Made by a program: the position numbers and the translations under genes. A stretch of DNA of 64,000 bases, from contig NZ_JAMJWC010000002.1 in assembly GCF_023554555.1 (NCBI RefSeq), positions 682,001 to 746,000 of the forward strand, read 5' to 3'. The notes beneath the pieces are model-generated. The model was not told where the DNA came from and made no database searches. It saw nothing but the letters and a program-made list of their open reading frames with translations. Source of the DNA: Sphingobacterium sp. lm-10. GTDB lineage: Bacteria; Bacteroidota; Bacteroidia; Sphingobacteriales; Sphingobacteriaceae. Positions 50,581-57,557 of the stretch are shown piece after piece (positions within the stretch are counted from its first letter, which is position 1; each line of letters opens with the position of its first letter).

Positions 50581-50802
50581 TTAGTATTCATCTTCATTGA
50601 AGAAGAAGTCGTCCTTAGTGGGATAGTCCGGCCATATCTCTTCGATATTCTCGTATGGCTCACCATCGTCTTCCAGTGCTTGAAGGTTTTCAATAACCTC
50701 AACCGGTGCTCCCGAACGAATTCCATAGTCAATTAACTCGTCTTTCGTAGCGGGCCACGGCGCATCTTCCAAATGCGAAGCTAATTCAAGTGTCCAATAC
50801 AT
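50581..50802 (-). CDS. DUF2795 family protein
   Basis: 73 residues, strongly acidic. LELASHLEDAPWPATKDELIDYGIRSGAPVEVIENLQAL matches the DUF2795 helical domain. The tail EEIWPDYPTKDDFFFNEDEY is the form seen in Bacteroidota. It is cytoplasmic with no known function, and is monocistronic with its own promoter (50834-50864) and terminator. Confidence 0.82.
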   Translation of the reverse strand: MYWTLELASHLEDAPWPATKDELIDYGIRSGAPVEVIENLQALEDDGEPYENIEEIWPDYPTKDDFFFNEDEY

Positions 50803-50833
50803 AGTCTTCTCTATTTAAGCTTGTTACTTTTCG

Positions 50834-50864
50834 CAAAAGTAGCAAAATATTTGTTTTATGCAAG
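50834..50864 (-). promoter_or_regulatory. Promoter of the DUF2795 gene
   Basis: On the minus strand CTTG (50864-50861), 19 bases, TACTTTTG (50841-50834): a perfect -7 element with a one-off -33 at ideal spacing, 32 bases before the ATG. Confidence 0.6.
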
Positions 50865-50898
50865 TTTCCGCTATCGATAGACAGAATTAAAACGATAA

Positions 50899-51657
50899 CT
50901 ATCTATTTTTGAGTTCGTTAATTTTACTGTTCAGCCACGCTTCATTCATGCAGTCGTATGTAATTTCTGCTAAAGAAGCAGGGTCAGCTACGCTGAGCTC
51001 ATTGACCGCGATGGGTCGTAAAACGGATATATGTACCGTACCCGGCCTAGTGCCGTACTGACCTCCATCATCCCACATTAAGTTCCATGCATTGTGAATT
51101 ACAATGGGTAAAATCATGATGCGATTCTCGTGTGCCAATCGAAAGGGTCCTGATTTAAAGGGATGCAGCTGAGGGGGGTATTCATCACCAATCTTCCCCT
51201 CGGGAAACACCACCAGCGATCGCCCCTGTTGCAGCAATTCGCTGCCTCGCTTAAAAGCCCGAAAAGAGGACATGCGATTATCGCGATCTACCGGGATATC
51301 GATGCTCCTGAAAAAAAGTGCGGTCACCGGATTACGCAATAGTTCTACTTTTCCCATAAACGAAAAGGGCTGTGGACACAGGTGGGTGAGCACAGAAATA
51401 TCCAGCGTGGATGTATGGTTGGGGCATAGTACGTAGGGCCGCGACCAATCGATGGATACTTCATAATGAAATTTAAAACGAATGCCAGCAGCAGCAGCAC
51501 TTAGTACGCTGATCCATTTACGAAAGAAAACCAACTGCTGGTAATAACGCTCAGGTTTTCGCACTAATATCAAAAGAATTGGAAGGCAGAGTAAAAAGCA
51601 TAAAAACGCCATCCCCAAGTAGTAGATACGATGTGCTTTGCGTAAAAATAACTTCAT
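50899..51657 (-). CDS. plsC: 1-acyl-sn-glycerol-3-phosphate acyltransferase
   Basis: 252 residues with an N-terminal membrane helix (about 13-33). The HX4D catalytic motif is H81-D86 in NHTSTLDIS, and the substrate motif FPEGKIG is at 151-157. It acylates lysophosphatidic acid to phosphatidic acid at the inner membrane. A minus-strand -7 element TATATTTG lies at 51708-51701. Confidence 0.88.
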   Translation of the reverse strand: MKLFLRKAHRIYYLGMAFLCFLLCLPILLILVRKPERYYQQLVFFRKWISVLSAAAAGIRFKFHYEVSIDWSRPYVLCPNHTSTLDISVLTHLCPQPFSFMGKVELLRNPVTALFFRSIDIPVDRDNRMSSFRAFKRGSELLQQGRSLVVFPEGKIGDEYPPQLHPFKSGPFRLAHENRIMILPIVIHNAWNLMWDDGGQYGTRPGTVHISVLRPIAVNELSVADPASLAEITYDCMNEAWLNSKINELKNR

Positions 51658-51700
51658 ATAGTGTAGTACAGGAACGGGTCGGCTGCCGTCGCAGTGTATT

Positions 51701-51708
51701 CAAATATA
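51701..51708 (-). promoter_or_regulatory. Candidate -7 element of the plsC promoter
   Basis: On the minus strand TATATTTG, a perfect TAnnTTTG, 43 bases before the plsC start and just beyond the upstream peptidase terminator. No clear -33. Confidence 0.42.
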
Positions 51709-51720
51709 ACGCAAAACCAA

Positions 51721-51760
51721 GTTAAAAGGGTTCGTGAATTTCTTCACGAACCCTTTTAAC
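51721..51760. terminator. Terminator of the M20 dipeptidase gene
   Basis: A perfect 18-bp stem (51721-51738 with 51743-51760) with a TTTC loop. The stem's outer end includes the last base of the dipeptidase stop codon. A U4 run lies within the 3' arm. Confidence 0.85.
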
Positions 51761-53130
51761 TATTTACTTAATTCTGTAAAATACTTGTGGAATAGAGGGA
51801 TCGTCTCGATACCTTTTAGGTAGTTGTCGATGCCGTATTTTTCATTCGGTGAATGCAAGTTGTCGCTATCTAAGCCAAATCCTAACAAGACCGTCTTAAT
51901 GCCCAGTTCTTTTTCAAATAGTGCAACGATCGGAATGGATCCGCCACCGCGAGTCGGTATAGGCATTTTTCCAAACGTTTCGTGCAAAGCTTTCTCTGCA
52001 GCCTTGTATGCAACGCTGTCTGTCGGCGTTACCACAGGTTCACCACCATGATGCGGGGTTACTTTTACTTTAACAGATTTAGGCGCAAGACCTTCAAAAT
52101 GCGTTTGGAAAAGCTCGGTAATCCGTGCCGAGTTTTGATTCGGTACCAAACGCATGGAGATTTTAGCAAATGCTTTGGATGGTAATACGGTCTTAGCTCC
52201 TTCGCCAATGTATCCGCCCCAGATACCATTGACCTCCAGCGTAGGGCGCGTACCTGCTCGTTCGATAGAAGAGTAGCCTTCTTCGCCCCAGATATCATTA
52301 ATACCAAGATCCGCTTTATACTCTTCCACATCGAAAGGTGCTTCGTTAAGCGCTTTACGCTCTGCATCCGAGAGTTCCACAACATCATCATAGAAGCCAG
52401 GAATAGCAATATGATTGTTTTCATCATGTAATGATGCAATCATCTTCGACAGGATGGTAGCAGGATTGGCCACGGCACCACCATACACACCAGAGTGAAG
52501 ATCACGATTTGGCCCTGTTACCTCCACTTCCACATAAGATAGACCGCGCAGTCCGGTTTCGATGGAAGGCTGCTCCAAACTTATCATAGCCGTATCGGAG
52601 ATCACAATAACATCTGCACTTAGGCGTTCCTTATTTTCTTTCACGAATGTGCCTAAGTTAGAAGAACCTACTTCCTCTTCGCCCTCGATCATGAACTTGA
52701 TATTACATGGGAGCTCCTGCTCCGACATCATATATTCAAAGGCTTTTACGTGCATGTAAAATTGCCCTTTGTCATCTGCTGCTCCACGCGCATAAATTTT
52801 TCCGTCGCGTACGGTCGGTTCAAAAGGAGGCGTGTCCCACAATTCCAAAGGATCGGCAGGCTGCACATCATAGTGGCCATACACCAATACCGTAGGTAAG
52901 TTAGGGTCAATCAATTTTTCTCCATATACAATTGGGTAACCGGCTGTCTCGCATACCTCTACTTTATCTGCTCCCGCGTCCTCCAATTTTTGAGCGACGA
53001 AAGCAGCAGTTTTTACCATATCTTCCTTGTATCTGGGATCGGCGCTTACCGACGGGAACCGTAATAGCTCAAATAATTCTGCCAAAAAGCGATCGGTGTT
53101 GGCCGATACATAGTCTTTAATTTTTTGCAT
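51760..53130 (-). CDS. M20-family dipeptidase
   Basis: A 456-residue metallopeptidase. The first zinc histidine is H86 in LVYGHYDVQPADP, with D88. The bridging aspartate lies in GAADDKGQ and the catalytic glutamates in IEGEEEVGSS. The lid domain (about 190-330) is inserted as in the CNDP/PepV-type dipeptidases. It probably hydrolyses dipeptides in the cytoplasm. It is a single gene with a strong hairpin terminator; a minus-strand -7 element TATTTTTG is at 53155-53148. Confidence 0.9.
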   Translation of the reverse strand: MQKIKDYVSANTDRFLAELFELLRFPSVSADPRYKEDMVKTAAFVAQKLEDAGADKVEVCETAGYPIVYGEKLIDPNLPTVLVYGHYDVQPADPLELWDTPPFEPTVRDGKIYARGAADDKGQFYMHVKAFEYMMSEQELPCNIKFMIEGEEEVGSSNLGTFVKENKERLSADVIVISDTAMISLEQPSIETGLRGLSYVEVEVTGPNRDLHSGVYGGAVANPATILSKMIASLHDENNHIAIPGFYDDVVELSDAERKALNEAPFDVEEYKADLGINDIWGEEGYSSIERAGTRPTLEVNGIWGGYIGEGAKTVLPSKAFAKISMRLVPNQNSARITELFQTHFEGLAPKSVKVKVTPHHGGEPVVTPTDSVAYKAAEKALHETFGKMPIPTRGGGSIPIVALFEKELGIKTVLLGFGLDSDNLHSPNEKYGIDNYLKGIETIPLFHKYFTELSK

Positions 53131-53147
53131 GACTCGTTAAGTTTTCA

Positions 53148-53155
53148 CAAAAATA
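53148..53155 (-). promoter_or_regulatory. Candidate -7 element of the dipeptidase promoter
   Basis: On the minus strand TATTTTTG, a perfect TAnnTTTG, 18 bases before the ATG. No -33 match. Confidence 0.4.
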
Positions 53156-53269
53156 AGGAAATAAATTTTGGTGCTAATCCCGGTGTAGCAGAAAATAGAA
53201 GTCATTGGCAAGACTACCAGTATCAGTAACCTTTACGAAAAATGTCTTTGATCCAATATAGTTACGGTA

Positions 53270-55909
53270 TCACAATTCCATAGAAACACCTAGTCCGACA
53301 TAGCCGGCAATTCGTCTGATGATATCTGTAGATAGTCGATTTTGTTGTGCTGAAACACGTATCATCTCGGGGTTTCTTATATTTAGTACATTGGTTCCTT
53401 CTGTCCAATAGCGTAACCTGCTACCTGTCTTTTGATACAACAATTTTCCGCCAAGATCATAATAATTACGTTTTGTATCGCCAGCATTAAACTGCTCATA
53501 CGAATTATTGATAAAGTACCTCCAAATCTCGCCGATCCTTCCGTGCATGTTAAGTAGCGGGGCCCAGCGTTCAATCCTATTAGCAGCATTGGATAAACTA
53601 TTAACAGTGGCTTGACGGGAGGCAAAGACACCGGCGTCAAAATTAAATAAGGGGTTTTCGAAGGTACTGTTCAACGTTCCTCTAAGGGTATATATATTGG
53701 TGCGAAAGCGATTTTCCAGTCCGCTTATATAGTTGTAATTTTCCGTATTTACATAGCCTCCACTTAGTTTGAATTTGCTGCGTAGGGTATTGATACGTTG
53801 CTCAAAGGAGATGTTCGAATTGAAGGTTGTATAAGCAGGAGATAGGACATCTTCCGTTTCATTATAATCCACAAAATTACGTGTGTTTCGCGTGTGGAAG
53901 TTATTGGATCGGGTTAATGATGCGTTGGCGAATAAAACGGTGCCACTATAAAGGTTAAATCGAGCGTAATTGAGCGCATAAGTATGTTGCACAAACTGTT
54001 CCATATAAAATAATTGCGAGGGAGTAACAATATTCCGGAAATCACTTACGTAAGCAACATCATTGATGTTTTCGACTTGAGGAAAATCAATGTCTTTTTT
54101 ATAAGTTATTGCGATGCTATGCAAATCATTAAAAGCTAGCTTTAATTGTGCCGAGGGCAAAAACTGATTGAGTTGCTGCCTATCCAGATCCCTGCGAGCA
54201 TGATATCGTCTGAACTCTCCCTTAAAACGGTATTGCCAAAACCCCGTTTTTTTCATGATAGAAGCATCAGAAAACCAATAATTCATGGATACATCAAGTA
54301 GACTATTCCGCATTTGATTTATTTCGTTATCAATAAATAAGCTGTTATGTTGATTTATGTAGCCGGTATTGAGTCTTAGAATGTGCTGATGTATTTTATG
54401 GGTATATTTAGCAAATACACCGGATTCACGTTCCCTAATCATCTTTTCCTGGAAAAGTAATGTCAACGAACTATTGAACAAAGATCGATTGCCATCCAAT
54501 TCATATTGGAGATCCCTAACAGCCACCTCTTGAAAAGCATTAAAAGACAATAGCTTGTTGCTCGATATCCGCGTGATGTAACTTAATTGATGACCAAACT
54601 GATAATTGAATCTCCGATTTTTCTCATGAAATAATGTGGTATCTTGCTGTATCTGAGAATGGATAGATCGTGTTCTTCGTGCACTATTCGGATCAAATAG
54701 CAGGGAATAGTTAACCAGATTATTGGCATTTGCCTTGTAGTCTATATTTAATTTTGTTTGGTTAAAAAGAAAAGCATTATCAGCCTGCTGATGTTCAACG
54801 GCAGTTATGTCGCCAGCGGGATTTAAAAATATTTTTTCGGAACGTATGAATTCCTCAGATCGGCTGATATTTAATATGCTGAAACCATTGATGGACAGAT
54901 TGTCTAAGATTTGGTAGGCTACATCAAAAGATGCAAATTCCGACTGTTTAGTAGCGACATCATTATCTCTTACTAAGAAGTCGGGTATAGATGGTAATCG
55001 TTGCATATCCGATAAAGAGGCATCATTATTTCTTAGATCTTGTTTGATACCTCGACTCATGTCTATGAAATTCCGTAATGATAATGCTTGCTCACCGGTA
55101 TTGTTTAAATCTATGATACTGCTGATATTACCATTTCCACCGAATCGAAAAAGATTTCCATGTGTTTTATAGCGCCTTTCATGCGCTAAAAAGGCTTCTA
55201 CGTTTCCACTAATGCGTCCTAGGTACTCTTCTTTTATTTTAATGTTCAAGGCTTTTTTGTCACTGCCTTCTACTTCTTTTATACCTGCAAAATCTTCGAA
55301 GTTATTCAACAAGTCAATCCCTGCTAGCATTTCCGCGTTGATATTCTCCGTAGCCATCTGATGGTTGTCTCCAAACATCTTCTTCCCGTTAACCAGAAGG
55401 TCGTTAATTACTTTGCCATGTGCAATAATCTTTCCATTGTCATTTATTTCTAAGCCAGGCAGGCGCGCTATTACGTCTTTTAATTTTTGCTCATTGCCGG
55501 TGGTGAATAGATCCAGATTATAGCTTATCGTGTCACCACGTTGTATTGCTGCTGCTTTGGCAATGACGGTTACTTCATCTAGCTTTCTGTCGTCTTGATT
55601 TAAAGTGATTTGGTAGCGGTTTTCTTTATTTTGTGATACGTGAACCTCTACTTCCTTTTTTAAGAAGGAGATATGGTTAATCTCTAAAGTATATGTCCGA
55701 TCAGGTTCCGCTGTTAATTCGAACTGGCCATCTAAACCAGTGATCGTGTAAGCTATAGGGCTATGTTTGTCTTGCTTTTTTAAGACAATGCTGGCCCTTG
55801 CGATCGGTTTGTTTTCTAGGTCGGTAATCAGCCCCTGTATTTTTGCCTGGCCTAACACGACTTGGCTGGAAAGCATACAACTTAGAAGTAACACCAGTCT
55901 GTTGAGCAT
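53270..55909 (-). CDS. Outer-membrane beta-barrel receptor-like protein, GLPGLI partner (cassette 1)
   Basis: 879 residues. The signal peptide ends near residue 20 (VVLG/QAK). A carboxypeptidase-regulatory-like beta-sandwich (about 22-110) is followed by a plug-like region (ARLPGLEINDNGKIIAHGK, LLVNGKKMFGDNHQ). The long C-terminal barrel has alternating strands and ends in aromatic/hydrophobic residues (YVGLGVSMEL). I see no distinct TonB box. Such proteins are annotated as TonB-dependent receptor-like. It is the last of three co-directional genes after a small exported peptide and a GLPGLI protein, with 15 bases before it. Substrate unknown. Confidence 0.82.
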   Translation of the reverse strand: MLNRLVLLLSCMLSSQVVLGQAKIQGLITDLENKPIARASIVLKKQDKHSPIAYTITGLDGQFELTAEPDRTYTLEINHISFLKKEVEVHVSQNKENRYQITLNQDDRKLDEVTVIAKAAAIQRGDTISYNLDLFTTGNEQKLKDVIARLPGLEINDNGKIIAHGKVINDLLVNGKKMFGDNHQMATENINAEMLAGIDLLNNFEDFAGIKEVEGSDKKALNIKIKEEYLGRISGNVEAFLAHERRYKTHGNLFRFGGNGNISSIIDLNNTGEQALSLRNFIDMSRGIKQDLRNNDASLSDMQRLPSIPDFLVRDNDVATKQSEFASFDVAYQILDNLSINGFSILNISRSEEFIRSEKIFLNPAGDITAVEHQQADNAFLFNQTKLNIDYKANANNLVNYSLLFDPNSARRTRSIHSQIQQDTTLFHEKNRRFNYQFGHQLSYITRISSNKLLSFNAFQEVAVRDLQYELDGNRSLFNSSLTLLFQEKMIRERESGVFAKYTHKIHQHILRLNTGYINQHNSLFIDNEINQMRNSLLDVSMNYWFSDASIMKKTGFWQYRFKGEFRRYHARRDLDRQQLNQFLPSAQLKLAFNDLHSIAITYKKDIDFPQVENINDVAYVSDFRNIVTPSQLFYMEQFVQHTYALNYARFNLYSGTVLFANASLTRSNNFHTRNTRNFVDYNETEDVLSPAYTTFNSNISFEQRINTLRSKFKLSGGYVNTENYNYISGLENRFRTNIYTLRGTLNSTFENPLFNFDAGVFASRQATVNSLSNAANRIERWAPLLNMHGRIGEIWRYFINNSYEQFNAGDTKRNYYDLGGKLLYQKTGSRLRYWTEGTNVLNIRNPEMIRVSAQQNRLSTDIIRRIAGYVGLGVSMEL

Positions 55910-55924
55910 GAAGTAATCTATTAG

Positions 55925-56647
55925 CTAGAAAGGAGGATTTTCGGTATTTCGCTTTAATTCAGAAATCTTATTTTCCAGTGTTTTTTTGTATTTAGCCCGT
56001 GTAGTTTTCTCTCCCTTGCTTGGTTTGACAATTTCAATAACTGATTGGCTTGGGGTAATAGCTGTCGCATGGTAGGACATCTTCGGAGCATGTAGTTCAA
56101 TAATCAACCCTGGCAGGCCATAATAGTCTTTTGGCCCATCCTGAATCGGAAATTCTAAAGTGTACCAGGCAATGATATCTTTGTCGTCCACTTTTGTGGT
56201 TGCTTTATGCGCCAGATAAGGGCCAATCTGTTTTTCCTCTTCAGCCAATTGCCAGTTATAAGGCTCTAATCGGTCGGTTACCAAAAAAACCTTTCCCAGC
56301 ACGTTGCCCTCGTGTAAAAATTCATTTTTCTGGTGATTTTTATATAGACCGCCTACATTTTGGCCGAGGGTTATCGTTTTTATGTTACTGCCACCATCTA
56401 CTGATAAATCCTCCTCTGTCGCTTTATCTTGATTACTAACATACAAAGATTCTCCATTCTGATAATACAAAGTGTGTTGCCTTGGATTGGATAGATGAGC
56501 CGATACGCGCGCTCTAGCCTGAGGATCTGTCACATTTTTCAATTGGTTTTCAATATTTGCCCGTTCTTCATAAGAGATGATAAAGGACTGCGCTACACCG
56601 ATAGACGCTGCCAAAAGCAAAGTTGTTGTTAAGAAAAAAGTTCTCAT
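55925..56647 (-). CDS. GLPGLI family protein (cassette 1)
   Basis: 240 residues from the ATG at 56647. The frame runs 65 codons further upstream, but only this start gives a signal peptide (MRTFFLTTTLLLAASIGVAQ). The family-defining motif is intact in YGLPGLIIEL. Conserved surroundings include YNWQLAEEEKQIGPYLAHKA and WYTLEFPIQDGPKDY. GLPGLI proteins are exported and typical of Bacteroidota; their activity is not known. The gene lies between the small peptide gene (73 bases upstream) and the receptor gene. Confidence 0.85.
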   Translation of the reverse strand: MRTFFLTTTLLLAASIGVAQSFIISYEERANIENQLKNVTDPQARARVSAHLSNPRQHTLYYQNGESLYVSNQDKATEEDLSVDGGSNIKTITLGQNVGGLYKNHQKNEFLHEGNVLGKVFLVTDRLEPYNWQLAEEEKQIGPYLAHKATTKVDDKDIIAWYTLEFPIQDGPKDYYGLPGLIIELHAPKMSYHATAITPSQSVIEIVKPSKGEKTTRAKYKKTLENKISELKRNTENPPF

Positions 56648-56720
56648 AATTATAATTAGTTTAATAGAGATTCGCCTCCGATAAATTAATCGGGGGCAAA
56701 TCTCCTTTTTGAAATGAGTT

Positions 56721-56972
56721 TTAACACTCAATAAATACATCGTATTCTCCAATATACTCTCCGTCAAGATACACGTCATACCGGCCAATGTAACACCAGT
56801 CTGCGGCAAGCGTGCGACTGACTCCTTCAGCCGTTTCAGCAATACGCATATTATCTGTCAGCTCTATTGATCGGTTTATTTTTTCGTAAACTACTGGGTG
56901 GTGGTTCACGTTGGCTTTAGCTAATATTCCAAAAGTACTTAGGAATAAAACGCACATTAAAAACTTCTTCAT
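56721..56972 (-). CDS. Small exported peptide with tandem repeat (cassette 1)
   Basis: 83 residues from the ATG at 56972; the frame extends 11 codons upstream, but this start gives a signal peptide (MKKFLMCVLFLSTFGILAKA). The mature part has an acidic middle and ends in two imperfect units, YIGRYDVYLDGE (61-72) and YIGEYDVFIEC (73-83), flanked by C60 and the C-terminal C83. A disulfide could close a beta hairpin. I recognise no family. It precedes a GLPGLI gene and a receptor gene on the same strand, suggesting it is a partner or substrate. Confidence 0.65.
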   Translation of the reverse strand: MKKFLMCVLFLSTFGILAKANVNHHPVVYEKINRSIELTDNMRIAETAEGVSRTLAADWCYIGRYDVYLDGEYIGEYDVFIEC

Positions 56973-57270
56973 AATGATATTATTAATGGTTAAAAAAGCC
57001 CCCATAGTTTAAAGAGTTTAGGAGTGTACTGCCTCGCTCTTCGCTTGCAAGCTATTGCGGATTTTGCTCGGTCGTATTGTACACTACGTCCTAATCAAAA
57101 CCGAAATTTTCAATTATTTATCATTCTTGAAGGAAAAAAACATGCAGTGTGTAGTTTTCTAGCTAGCTGGGAATTGGTTCTAAAAATAAACCTATGGTAC
57201 GGCTTTGTAAACTGCAAATATTCATTAAGTGGCTAATATTACTGATCGAATATATAAAAAAAATCATGTA

Positions 57271-57393
57271 ATGAAGAAATTACTAAAATATTTTTTTGAA
57301 ATTGAAGATATGTCGTTACCGTGTTATGATTATGCATCTTTAGCATCCCAATGCTTAGCGTTGGTGATCGTTGCTCGTGGTATAACTTCTTAG
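57271..57393 (+). CDS. Possible 40-residue ORF in the divergent region
   Basis: ATG at 57271 to TAG at 57393. The product begins MKKLLKYFFEIEDMSLPC and has two cysteines (18 and 28). It has no signal peptide and no recognised family, and its first part lies over one copy of the A/T-rich direct repeat. In such A/T-rich DNA a frame of this size can arise by chance. It precedes the cassette 2 receptor as the small peptide gene precedes the cassette 1 GLPGLI gene, which is the only reason to list it. Confidence 0.2.
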   Translation: MKKLLKYFFEIEDMSLPCYDYASLASQCLALVIVARGITS

Positions 57394-57516
57394 GTTTCCA
57401 CATAATTTCTAAAATATTTTTTTTGAAAATTGTAACATTCTGCGCTATTGTGCGACAAAGTTATTAGAAGGGTTCATAATCTGCTGTGAAAAAAATGTGC
57501 TATACTGTGAGAGTGA

Positions 57517-57524
57517 TAATCTTG
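57517..57524 (+). promoter_or_regulatory. Candidate -7 element for the cassette 2 receptor
   Basis: TAATCTTG is one base off TAnnTTTG, with TGTG 17 bases upstream (57496-57499). Transcription would start near 57531, about 27 bases before the ATG. Confidence 0.35.
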
Positions 57525-57557
57525 CGCCCGACTAACTGATATAATCAATATTATTAC

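Larger units (their letters stand above)
56973..57557. other. 585-base divergent region between the two receptor cassettes
   Basis: A/T-rich. It holds the control regions of both cassettes. Two near-identical copies of a 22-24 base block of the form CTAAAATA-T(7-8)-GAA(A)ATTG lie at 57283-57304 and 57409-57432. A 40-codon plus-strand frame starts at 57271. Plus-strand TGTG (57496-57499), N17, TAATCTTG (57517-57524) is a possible promoter for the receptor gene at 57558. No clear minus-strand promoter or RNA gene is visible. Confidence 0.5.

Noticed and set aside
57024..57236. 70-codon plus-strand frame in the divergent receptor region
   Set aside because: Irregular composition, no signal peptide or promoter match, and it sits where upstream control signals of the minus-strand cassette are expected.
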